Origin: CAZOEL01 sp964578835
GTDB lineage: Bacteria; Desulfobacterota; Syntrophobacteria; Syntrophobacterales; Syntrophobacteraceae
Reading direction: 5' to 3'
DNA length: 64,000 bases
Assembly: GCA_964578835.1 (NCBI GenBank)
Contig: CAZOEL010000012.1
Location: 35,959-99,958, forward strand
The position numbers were made by a program, and so were the translations under genes. The first letter of the stretch is position 1; each line of letters starts with the position of its first letter. Of this stretch, positions 53,301-61,909 are shown one piece after another. The notes under the pieces were generated by a model, which was not told where the DNA came from, did no database searches, and saw nothing but the letters and a program-made list of their open reading frames with translations.

Positions 53301-54544
53301 TGGAAAAAGGACTGAGCTCAGAAGACCAGTTTCAGCTGAGAAGAGCGATCGAGCGGTTGCGGGAAGGCCTGTTCGATCCCGTTGCAGTAAGGCTCCTCAC
53401 GGCTCACGAAGAGCGCCTGAACGAATCGATGGATCAAGGACTTAAAGCCATCGAGGCGGGCAGTTCCGCGCATCTTTGCATTGTGGGCGCATACGGACAG
53501 GGCAAATCCCACAGCCTCACCTACATTCAGGACCGCGCGCTCAACCTGGGATACGCGACAAGCATGATCAACCTGGACCCGCGCGAGATCCCTTTCCACG
53601 ATTTTCGCCAAGTTTATCGCGCTCTCATGGCCTCACTCAGGCTCCCGGGAAACGATAGCGGTTTTATCCAGAGATGGAAAGCCTGGGCGGAAGCAAACCT
53701 TTTTTCGGACGATTGCGCACCGGATCCTCGGGCCTGTCTGCCCTCTGAAATGCCGCACCTCTTCAAGTCGGTTCTCACAGCCATGGCGCAAAAAAGCCTG
53801 ACGCTCACGGATCGCCAGAAGCAGTCCAAAAAGCATGGAGGATATCGGCCAAGAGAGTTTCCCTACATCCTTTCTCGTGCGCTCATGGGAGAGCCGGTTC
53901 CCTTGAACAAGCTTCGGGATGCTTTGAAGTATAGACAGGTATCCTTCTATCGAGAGGCGTCGCTCGTCTGTCGCGGCATGGAGCCATACTTGGATATGGT
54001 GCGGGCTTTGGCGCAACTGCTCCTCCAGATGGGCTGCAAGGGCTGGGTAACGCTTTTCGATGAAGGGGAATCCATAGCCCTGGCTCGTCTCACGGCCCGG
54101 AGCAGGAGTTATCGGTTGCTCCACCGGATGCTTTTTCCCGATACCCCATCAAAAGGTCTTTTTCCCGTTTTCGCTTTCACAGACGACTTCCTCTTTCAGA
54201 TCGAACAGGAAGATTACGACCGGGTGTGGATGCGAGGAGATGCGGAAACGCCCTACTTTGATAAGAACTATGCCGAAGCGCTTGGGCGAAACCTCTCCAT
54301 CTATCGGCTCCATGACCTCTCCAAAGAGGAATGGCCAGGGCTGATCGATAAGCTCATAAACCTCCACGCAGGCGCCTACCGCTGGGACCCGCCGCGCGAT
54401 CGCCTTCACCAGTTGCTGCTGGAATGCCTTGAAAGCGCTCAAACGGGAGAAACCCGCCTCAAGCTCAAGCTGCTGGTGGACCAAATCGATATCGCGCACC
54501 AGGAAAAAATACTCGACAGACCCTTTGAGGCAAGCGGCCCGTAG
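53297..54544 (+). CDS. BrxD-like P-loop ATPase, copy 2
   Basis: 415 aa. Walker A at 64-71 (GAYGQGKS) and Walker B at 250-256 (WVTLFDE). It shares the layout of the preceding ATPase, including an N-terminal RRAIERLREGLFDP segment, but is clearly diverged, so the pair is an old duplication that may form a hetero-oligomer. Start: ATGATG at 53297, the first overlapping the stop of copy 1 (ATGA); a TTG nine bases upstream is less likely. It ends 7 bases before the giant helicase gene. Confidence 0.83.
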   Translation: MMEKGLSSEDQFQLRRAIERLREGLFDPVAVRLLTAHEERLNESMDQGLKAIEAGSSAHLCIVGAYGQGKSHSLTYIQDRALNLGYATSMINLDPREIPFHDFRQVYRALMASLRLPGNDSGFIQRWKAWAEANLFSDDCAPDPRACLPSEMPHLFKSVLTAMAQKSLTLTDRQKQSKKHGGYRPREFPYILSRALMGEPVPLNKLRDALKYRQVSFYREASLVCRGMEPYLDMVRALAQLLLQMGCKGWVTLFDEGESIALARLTARSRSYRLLHRMLFPDTPSKGLFPVFAFTDDFLFQIEQEDYDRVWMRGDAETPYFDKNYAEALGRNLSIYRLHDLSKEEWPGLIDKLINLHAGAYRWDPPRDRLHQLLLECLESAQTGETRLKLKLLVDQIDIAHQEKILDRPFEASGP

Positions 54545-54551
54545 AGCCCCC

Positions 54552-57500
54552 ATGACGTCAAGCCAATCGCCCATCCTCGATCTTCCCAATACCTACAGAG
54601 CTTTCTACGGCGCCTTCGCAAGCCTTCACGCCATACAAAGGCAGGCGATCGATCCGATCTTGCGCGGCAAAGATGTGATCCTGCAGTCTGCGACAGGATC
54701 TGGGAAAACGGAGGCCGTGCTCGCTCCCTGCCTCGAGCGCGTCATTCAAGCGGGCCAGACGTCGTCGGTTCTCTACATCGTGCCGACTCGCGCGCTGGCT
54801 CTCGATCTCGAACGGAGGCTCGAGCCTTTGGTTACGGAACGGCTCGAGCTCGGCTTCGGCGTGCGCACGGGCGATGTGAAGCGAAGCGTTGGCGGGCGTA
54901 TGGCTCTCATGCTCACGACGCCGGAATCTTTCGATGTGATGATGGGAAGCGCCAACGCGGAGATCAGAGCTTTTCTTCTGCGAATCGGCGCGGTTGTCAT
55001 AGATGAAGTGCATCCGCTCGTCTATCAATACAGGGGAAGACAGCTTGCCTATCTTCTGAAGCGTCTCGAACGAAGATCCAACAGGCGGCTCCAGAAAATT
55101 GCGCTCTCAGCCACCATAGCCGACGCCGACGCGGTGGTAAAATTTTTCGGCTTCCAGGCGGATGCCGTTCGGTTGACCTCGACCGTTCAGCGCGAAATAA
55201 TTCCTCATTTCGTTCACTTGAAAAAGGAAGCAACCGAGCTCAACGCTTTGCTGGACGACCTTTACGATGTCTGGGGCTACAAAAAAATCCTTCTTTTTGC
55301 AAACAGCCGCGGCCGTTGCGACAAGCTTTTCGCTGAACTGGGGCGGCGCGGCCGCTTCCGGGATGTGTGCGATCTCCACTATTCCAACCTGAAGCCCAAG
55401 GAACGCCGGAGCGTCGAAGCCCGTTTTCGACGCCGAAGCCACGCCCTTTGCATCGCGACAAGCACTCTGGAGCTGGGAATTGATATTGGCGACGTGGACG
55501 GAGTCATCCTTTACGAGCCCCCGGATTCCGCCTCGGCTCTCTTGCAGCGCATCGGACGGTCCAACCGGCGTCTCGGCAGCACTCAGTTTTGGGGAATCTG
55601 CCGGGGCGAGCGTGCAGGGGCGCAACTGCTCAGGTTTCTCGCACTCCTTCATCTAGCCAAATTGGGCGCTGTGGAATCCCCTCTTCCCAAGGAGCTTCCA
55701 AGCGTTTTAGCGCAGCAAATCCTCTCCTGCCTCTACGAGAAAAAGAGGATTTCTCTTCTCGCCATGCGCGAGCTTTTTCCCGATCGCCAAAAAGAGCTCG
55801 ATCTTCTCTTTCCGCACATGGAGCGGCAAGGGTGGTTGAGAAAAGAAAATATATCGCTTTACCATGGAGGAAGGCTTTACAGAGATTGCCTCATCAATCA
55901 TAAAATCTGGAGCAATTTCCCCGAGGAGGAGGAAGACTACGTTCTGGAGCTCTCCGGTGAAGTTATTGCAGATCTTCCAAGCTCGATTGTTCGTCAATTG
56001 GAAGTCGGAGACCGGTTGCAGCTTGCGGGCAGGCGCATTCATATTCTGCAAATCGATGCGGGTGAGCGGAAGCGAGTGCTGGCTGAACCTTCGGAATATC
56101 TGGACGACAAGGAAATATTCTGGCTCGGCGCCGGATTCCAGGTCTCCTTCGAGGCGGCGCAGGCGATCCGCTCATTTTCCGACCTCTGGGAAGAAGATCC
56201 CGACGAAGCGGCTCCCGGACTTTTTGCGCGAACCCAAAAGCTCCTCGCAGAAGAGCTCTCGGAAAGAAATAAGTCCGTCATCCTTGCCAACGGGATCGAA
56301 GTCGTGAGAACCTCGACGGGCCTATACCGTTACAAGACTTACCTGGGCTCTATGGGCAATCTCATACTTCAGCACACGATTGCGCATCAGCTTTCTTCCC
56401 GTTATGAAGATCTCTATACGGCCTCGGATGAAACCGGTGTGGACTGCTCTGAGTTCATAGACTTCCAGGCGCTCCGCCTGCCGGTCGACAGAAACGCGCA
56501 TCTCGACTGGACCCTGACTCACATGAGGATCGTTCGGAGCATCCTCCCTCTCAACGCCTTCTGCAACGCCCTGCCTCGTTCCCTTCTCGCAGAAGAGCTT
56601 ACCGACTTCATCTTCGACAGCCGGGTCGCCCAATTCTTTATCCGGTATATGACCGAATCCTCCAATGCGGCGTCAGGCGATCCGTCCATGCTCGATCCCT
56701 TTGTTCCTCCTTCCAGCAGGGAATCCAGCGCGATCATAGACATTCCCGCACTTGGGGAGCCTTTGCTCGAGTGGGAAAAGAAGCGGTGGGAAGCGGTGGA
56801 AACCGATGCGGCGCTGCCGCCAACAAGCCCGTCTGGATTGCAGAGAGTGACTGGAACGCTCATGGGCGAATTCATGCGCCACAAACAATGCGAGCGTTGG
56901 CTCAGCCTGACTCTCCTTCCCACCGATCTGCAGCCGCGCGGAAAGAGCGGTCTGGACGAAGAGATTTCGGATTTGAGAACATCGCTCGGCAAGCAGTTCG
57001 AGAGGGATGTGCTCGAGCGCATCGCTTCCGGCGGAGGCCACATGGAGTTTATCGAAGCGGCCGATTCCACGGGAGCTTTGCGCCCGTTCAAAGACCGCTT
57101 CGAAGAATCCATGGCGAAATTGGACGAACTGATAAAAATAGCGCAGTCGCAAGGCGCAACGATAAACGGAGGAAAAGCGTCTCATGATTCGCCATCATCA
57201 CGCTATCTTTCACAGGCCGTATTGGTTGGGCCATTGCGCATGGAGCCGCGCTCTCCCCAAAGCCCTCTCCGCCCTTTCCAGCCGGATGGCGTCGGCATTC
57301 CGGACCTCATCAGGATATCCCCGGGGGCTGAAGGTCCGATTCTTGAAGTGGGAGACATAAAGCACAGCGCCAGGCCCTATTACAGTCAAAAGTGGCAGGT
57401 AGCGTTCTATGCGCAGCTGCTCAAAGAACTGGCGAGATCAGGAAAAACCCCGGCAGAGGCCAAAATTTCCGATTTTGGCTTTATCATCGCAAGGCCCTTG

Positions 57501-60488
57501 CGCGGAGCTTCACAGCCGGAGCTTCATACTTTCGACTTGAAGCCCTACCTGTCCGCAATGCGGCCAGTTCTCAGAAGCATGGCAAAAGCTGCTGAAATCC
57601 CGCCATTGGCGGCATCCTGCACGCTCAAGGAACATTGCGTCACGTGTCCTTTTTTCCCCTTTTGCTACAAGCGGGCTCTTTATGAAGAAGACATTCTGTT
57701 TTTGCCCCAATTGAGCCATGGGGCTTTGGCGAAGATGCGCCGCCTCGGGTTGAAGACCATGGCGGATGCGCAAGAATGGCTAGAAGAGCTTGACCCCGAA
57801 ACCGCTGAGAGCTCCGCCGACAACGAGGAAAACGATTGCGCCGAATTCGAGCCGCATCAACGCAAACGGATAAAGGGACATATCGAAGCCTTGCTTTCCA
57901 ACCGGATACTGATCCACAAACGGAAGACGGAAGCTTTTCCCGTTAACCTATCCATATGCATTTTCCTGCGCTTCCTTAAAGATCCCATAGCCGAGGCTCC
58001 ACTGGGCATCGGCTTTCGCGCAATGGATGTAAGCGGGAAAATGATCGATGCCAACGCGTGGGCCGTGATCGCGGAAGAGGAGATGCAATCCTCCTGGACA
58101 GCATTTTCGCAGCTTTTGACCCGCCTTTGGAAAGCCGGGACCGAAGCCGCCGGCGGAAGCCCTCAGCTATTCCACTTCGGCAAGAGCGATAGAGAGTCCT
58201 TCATCGAATGGGACCGGCAAAATAGTCATGCGACAGGTCAGCCGCCTCTCTTCAACAATAAGAAATCCCACTGGACAGACCTGCGTCGCCTGATTCTCAA
58301 TCACCTCGACGTTCCTGCCCCGGGCGCTCTCACACTCTTTGCTCTGGCGCGCATTCTCGGCCTTTCTTCACAACCGGATGAGCCCGAAAGCCTCTTCCAT
58401 CCCGATGCTCCGCAGGTTGCCCATTCGGCTCTGGAAAAGGAAAAACAAAGGGAAGAGCTGGTTTCCCACCTCGAAAACGATTTGAAGGTCCAGGAGGCGG
58501 TATGGCGCTTTGCAGCTCAGCATCTCGAAAGCGATTACTTTCGAGAGCAAACGGAGCAGAGCGAAGACTCTCAGGAATCCCAGGCATCAGATTACCTTCG
58601 CTTTCTCGATGAAGAGAGGAGGCTGCGTGAAGAGGATATTCTTTCGCTGCAGGAATATTCTTTGACCGAGCGCATCGAGCGTTTCAGAGCCATAGGCCCG
58701 CTTTCCTTCATGGATGCGTCTCTTGATGAGGAAGGGCGGTTCCTCTATCGCTTCAGAATCCTCCGTGAGGAAAAGACCGGCATTGCCAAATTTAGAGAAG
58801 GGGACTTCCTGAAGCTAGCCCCCATAGGCGTCAAAGATCTCCAAAGCGGCTTCCCGGTTATCTTGAAAGATTACGATGCAAGCGTCGGAGAAGTCTCGGT
58901 GCTGTCTCGCCAAAGCCGGCTTGTGGTCAGCGCCCGCATCTCCTATTCCCTGGAAGAAGACATTTCAGACTGGAACGCCCCAAAGCTTGAGCATGCCGTG
59001 CGGACTGTTTTCGGGAGGGACGGTTATCTTTTGAATTCCCGATCGACGATCCCGCTGAATAGACTATTTGAGGGGAAATGGCCGACAGAGCGCAGTCCGT
59101 CACACCTTGAATGGCTAAGATCATGGCTGTCATCAAATGGGGCCGGCTTTGCGTCCATCTCGGGATTGAACCCGACGCAGCAGCAAGCCCTGGAGCTTCC
59201 GTTCAAATACCGTCTAAGCCTCATCGAAGGTCCTCCCGGAACGGGAAAGACGCACCTTTTAGCGTGGATTCTGATTGCGCTCATGATGCGCGCCCTCGAT
59301 GAAGGAAATCCATTGCGCATAGCTGTGAGCGCTCTCACCCATCAAGCCATAGACCAGGTGCTGGCAAAAGTTGTTGATATAGTAAACCGTTTACGCATCA
59401 AAGGCTTTCCCGCCCGTTGCGCGAAGCTCGGTCGATGGCGGGAGAAGGAGCCGCCCCTTTCAGAAGATGAATTTGCGGTCAAACCGCTCGACAATCCTTC
59501 CGAACTGGAGCGGTTCCCTTATCTCATTTTGGGAGCGACCGGCTTTGGTCTTTATCAACTCTTCGAAAGTCGCAAAGGAGCTTTTCCATCCGTCTTCGAC
59601 TGGATCATTTTCGATGAAGCTTCCCAAGTTCTCGTTCCACAAGCGCTTTTGAGCCTTCTATACGGGAAAGGCAATTTCCTCTTTCTTGGAGACGCGAAGC
59701 AACTGCCGCCCATAGTTTTAGGAAGCTACGAAGAGGAAGAAGAGACGGCGGGAGAACCCGCAGCAGCCGACGTCAGCAGATCCGTTTTGAGTCAGCTGGC
59801 GGAATGTTACGGTCCGCATTTGAGAATGAGCCTCGACCGGACCTATCGCATGAATGAAGAGATCTGCTCATTCCCGAGCCGCATGTGGTATGACGGACGC
59901 CTCAAGCCTTCGCCAGACGCCGCCCGCTCCCGGCTCGCCCTCCCCTCCGCAGGCGCAGCCGACCAACTGGACTTGATTATCGATCCGGACAAGCCGGTTG
60001 CGCTCCTTCTCGTCGAGCACGAAGGCTGCCACCAAAAATCGGATCTCGAAGTTGAAGCCGCATCCCGCCTGGCGCACCGCCTCATCGTCGACTATCATCT
60101 AGCCCCAGAGCGCATGGCTCTCATCTCGCCGCACCGGGCGCAAAACAACGCCATAGCAGACCGGCTGAGAAAGCTCCTCAGCAACCCGGACATACCGCTT
60201 CCCCTGATCGATACGGTAGAACGCGTGCAGGGAGCCGAGCGCGAACTGATTCTTTTCAGCTTCTCCACATCCGATCCGGATCATTCGATGTCCGAGTTTC
60301 TCAATAACCCGAACCGCTTCAATGTCGCCATAACCCGCGCCAGGCACAAGCTCATCGTTATCGGAAGCTCCGCCTTTTTCAATGCAATCCCGCAGGATGA
60401 AAAGACGCTTCGGGCAAATCGCTGCTTCAAGGAATTCCACAGTTTCTGCCTCGAAAAGAACAGCGTATTCGTCTGGAATTACCGCTGA
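54552..60488 (+). CDS. Giant SF2 helicase - Fe-S nuclease - SF1 helicase fusion protein
   Basis: 1978 aa. In order: an Lhr-like SF2 helicase (about 20-450) with SATGSGKT (46-53), DEVH (151-154), TSTLELGIDIGDVD and QRIGRSNRR; a linking region; a RecB/Cas4-like PD-(D/E)XK nuclease (about 770-1040) with Cys780 in KQCERWLSL, IPDLI (about 914), GDIK (about 934), QVAFY, and the cysteine cluster CTLKEHCVTCPFFPFC (about 1023-1038) for a likely [4Fe-4S]; an HhH-like stretch; a degenerate RNase H-like region (about 1125-1230); and a Dna2/Upf1-type SF1 helicase (about 1540-1978) with GPPGTGKT, DEASQ, GDAKQLPP and RFNVAITRARHK. It probably unwinds and degrades foreign or damaged DNA with the upstream ATPases. 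Start: the ATG at 54552; the frame is open from 54429 inside the previous gene. Confidence 0.88.
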   Translation: MTSSQSPILDLPNTYRAFYGAFASLHAIQRQAIDPILRGKDVILQSATGSGKTEAVLAPCLERVIQAGQTSSVLYIVPTRALALDLERRLEPLVTERLELGFGVRTGDVKRSVGGRMALMLTTPESFDVMMGSANAEIRAFLLRIGAVVIDEVHPLVYQYRGRQLAYLLKRLERRSNRRLQKIALSATIADADAVVKFFGFQADAVRLTSTVQREIIPHFVHLKKEATELNALLDDLYDVWGYKKILLFANSRGRCDKLFAELGRRGRFRDVCDLHYSNLKPKERRSVEARFRRRSHALCIATSTLELGIDIGDVDGVILYEPPDSASALLQRIGRSNRRLGSTQFWGICRGERAGAQLLRFLALLHLAKLGAVESPLPKELPSVLAQQILSCLYEKKRISLLAMRELFPDRQKELDLLFPHMERQGWLRKENISLYHGGRLYRDCLINHKIWSNFPEEEEDYVLELSGEVIADLPSSIVRQLEVGDRLQLAGRRIHILQIDAGERKRVLAEPSEYLDDKEIFWLGAGFQVSFEAAQAIRSFSDLWEEDPDEAAPGLFARTQKLLAEELSERNKSVILANGIEVVRTSTGLYRYKTYLGSMGNLILQHTIAHQLSSRYEDLYTASDETGVDCSEFIDFQALRLPVDRNAHLDWTLTHMRIVRSILPLNAFCNALPRSLLAEELTDFIFDSRVAQFFIRYMTESSNAASGDPSMLDPFVPPSSRESSAIIDIPALGEPLLEWEKKRWEAVETDAALPPTSPSGLQRVTGTLMGEFMRHKQCERWLSLTLLPTDLQPRGKSGLDEEISDLRTSLGKQFERDVLERIASGGGHMEFIEAADSTGALRPFKDRFEESMAKLDELIKIAQSQGATINGGKASHDSPSSRYLSQAVLVGPLRMEPRSPQSPLRPFQPDGVGIPDLIRISPGAEGPILEVGDIKHSARPYYSQKWQVAFYAQLLKELARSGKTPAEAKISDFGFIIARPLRGASQPELHTFDLKPYLSAMRPVLRSMAKAAEIPPLAASCTLKEHCVTCPFFPFCYKRALYEEDILFLPQLSHGALAKMRRLGLKTMADAQEWLEELDPETAESSADNEENDCAEFEPHQRKRIKGHIEALLSNRILIHKRKTEAFPVNLSICIFLRFLKDPIAEAPLGIGFRAMDVSGKMIDANAWAVIAEEEMQSSWTAFSQLLTRLWKAGTEAAGGSPQLFHFGKSDRESFIEWDRQNSHATGQPPLFNNKKSHWTDLRRLILNHLDVPAPGALTLFALARILGLSSQPDEPESLFHPDAPQVAHSALEKEKQREELVSHLENDLKVQEAVWRFAAQHLESDYFREQTEQSEDSQESQASDYLRFLDEERRLREEDILSLQEYSLTERIERFRAIGPLSFMDASLDEEGRFLYRFRILREEKTGIAKFREGDFLKLAPIGVKDLQSGFPVILKDYDASVGEVSVLSRQSRLVVSARISYSLEEDISDWNAPKLEHAVRTVFGRDGYLLNSRSTIPLNRLFEGKWPTERSPSHLEWLRSWLSSNGAGFASISGLNPTQQQALELPFKYRLSLIEGPPGTGKTHLLAWILIALMMRALDEGNPLRIAVSALTHQAIDQVLAKVVDIVNRLRIKGFPARCAKLGRWREKEPPLSEDEFAVKPLDNPSELERFPYLILGATGFGLYQLFESRKGAFPSVFDWIIFDEASQVLVPQALLSLLYGKGNFLFLGDAKQLPPIVLGSYEEEEETAGEPAAADVSRSVLSQLAECYGPHLRMSLDRTYRMNEEICSFPSRMWYDGRLKPSPDAARSRLALPSAGAADQLDLIIDPDKPVALLLVEHEGCHQKSDLEVEAASRLAHRLIVDYHLAPERMALISPHRAQNNAIADRLRKLLSNPDIPLPLIDTVERVQGAERELILFSFSTSDPDHSMSEFLNNPNRFNVAITRARHKLIVIGSSAFFNAIPQDEKTLRANRCFKEFHSFCLEKNSVFVWNYR

Positions 60489-61139
60489 AACGAAGACTTC
60501 CCTTCCCTTTAAAGTTCTTCAACGCCGCCGGGCCTGCGCAAAGTAAACCAGAGAATGCCGCGCAATAGCCCAGTGAGGAAAATAAATCCAGCCGCAGCTA
60601 TCAAAGCCTGAATCTCATCGAAACAAGCCAATAAGGAGGCATTGCCTCCATGTCTACGGCTTTGTTTTGATTTGACAGGGCAAACAGACTCATTTAGTGT
60701 TTGCACAATGTCCAGAGCCGCCAATATAAGTCATTAGATTCAAGGCCAAAGCGTATCAACCATTGGAGATGTTTTTCTCATGAAGATGGGGAGGAAGATT
60801 TTTCTTGGGCAGCCAAGCGTCATGAAGCTTCTCGATCAGTGCGGCGGCAAATCTTGTTTACGCCAGGCGCCGCCGTGACACAAAACGGGATATCAGACTC
60901 AAGAGCGCGTAAAGATCATCGTCGAAAGATCACCATGAAAAAGAAAATCCAGGAGCGCTGCTGCTGAAAAAATTGGCTGAATCCGGATCGATTATGGAGA
61001 GGCGGATTTGGCCAAGAATGGGAAAGCTGCCAGAGGAAAATGGAACAGGAAGCGAAAGGTGTTGGAAACGAGCTATACGGCGGTTACGGAGCTGGGGCCT
61101 GAAGACAAGATAGTTCATGCGCATGAATAAGGCAGGCAA

Positions 61140-61172
61140 TGTTTCTAATACTAGACATTTGTTTCTAATACT
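61140..61172. repeat. Two direct 13-bp repeats
   Basis: TGTTTCTAATACT occurs at 61140-61152 and 61160-61172, a 20-base period. Could be a remnant of a mobile-element end or a binding site pair. Confidence 0.7.
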
Positions 61173-61205
61173 GGAAACTTTTCAGCGTCAATGATGAAAG
61201 CGGCT

Positions 61206-61241
61206 GTTCGCATAACTCCGGATTTTCGGAGTTATGCGAAC
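61206..61241. other. Perfect 15-bp stem hairpin
   Basis: GTTCGCATAACTCCG, loop GATTTT, then the exact complement. It contains GCATAAC and GTTATGC, which resemble integron core boxes but are too close together for a full attC. It lies 15 bases before GTTAGGC. Confidence 0.8.
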
Positions 61242-61255
61242 TCGGTTAATTACTT

Positions 61256-61262
61256 GTTAGGC
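61256..61262. other. Candidate integron core box (GTTRRRY)
   Basis: GTTAGGC fits the GTTRRRY recombination box that ends an attC or attI and begins a cassette. It is paired in this view with GCCTAAC at 63944. No full attC can be drawn upstream. Confidence 0.35.
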
Positions 61263-61367
61263 CACTGATCAGGCCAATTATCCCTGTCATTTGAGTGGAA
61301 GAGCGGCTAAAATACCTTGTTCTTACATCATCAGAACTCAAGTGTCTTGAACTGAAGGAGGTCAAGA

Positions 61368-61871
61368 GTGCGCTGGAGAGAGATTTGGGACGTTCTGAGA
61401 GACAACAAGCTTGGTTATGTGCTCTGGTTTTTTGGAAATGTCGGAGGATTGCTAATTGCGTTTCTAGCCAGCTTCACGATCAAGCTCTACCATGGTACAT
61501 ATGGGGGGTATCTTCCTGGCCCTGATGCATTTCTCATCACCGGAACAATTTCTTTGGCAGTTTCTGGTGTTTCTTATATACGGTTGCGGTCCGATAGCCC
61601 GTCCACATTTCTGTCGCCTGCCCTTTCGCTTACTTGGCCATTCCCAGTGATGATCATATATGGAGTGCTTGTTGCGATGGGTATAAAGCCAACGATACGG
61701 GACGAAGGAACGGTGTATTTCATTGCGGTCGTTATTGCCATCGTGTGCTTGTTCTGGGCTTCCTTGACGTGGGCACACGAACAAGGTATCCGGAAAGAAA
61801 TGGTTACTCCTCCTGAACCTCCAAAACCTGTCGATTTGAATCCGACCAACTTACCCAAACTTCCGGTATAG
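61368..61871 (+). CDS. Unrecognised four-helix membrane protein
   Basis: 167 aa with four hydrophobic segments (starting near 17, 54, 87 and 119) and a Pro-rich polar C-terminus (PPEPPKPVDLNPTNLP). No family recognised. It starts with GTG at 61368, preceded by a near-perfect AAGGAGG ribosome site. It lies 38 bases upstream of the DGQHR gene in the same direction, so it may be part of the same unit; a membrane component of a defence system is one possibility. Confidence 0.7.
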   Translation: MRWREIWDVLRDNKLGYVLWFFGNVGGLLIAFLASFTIKLYHGTYGGYLPGPDAFLITGTISLAVSGVSYIRLRSDSPSTFLSPALSLTWPFPVMIIYGVLVAMGIKPTIRDEGTVYFIAVVIAIVCLFWASLTWAHEQGIRKEMVTPPEPPKPVDLNPTNLPKLPV

Positions 61872-61909
61872 GCATTACCGTCCTTCTATTATTTAGGAAA
61901 GGTCTTTCC

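Larger units (their letters stand above)
60489..61367. other. Decayed accessory stretch between the helicase operon and the cassette-like genes
   Basis: 879 bases with only short, interrupted frames. One (60509-60724, minus) encodes a hydrophobic peptide that might be the end of a lost permease; I cannot support it as a gene. Includes 13-bp direct repeats (61140-61172), a perfect hairpin (61206-61241) and a GTTAGGC box (61256-61262). Confidence 0.6.

Noticed and set aside
60509..60724. 71-codon minus-strand frame with a hydrophobic C-terminus
   Set aside because: Could be the remnant of a permease end, but it is too short, lacks a ribosome site and has no clear similarity.
61206..61241. The 15-bp hairpin as a complete attC site
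   Set aside because: The GCATAAC and GTTATGC boxes are only about 15 bases apart, too close for a full attC; it may be a related relic.
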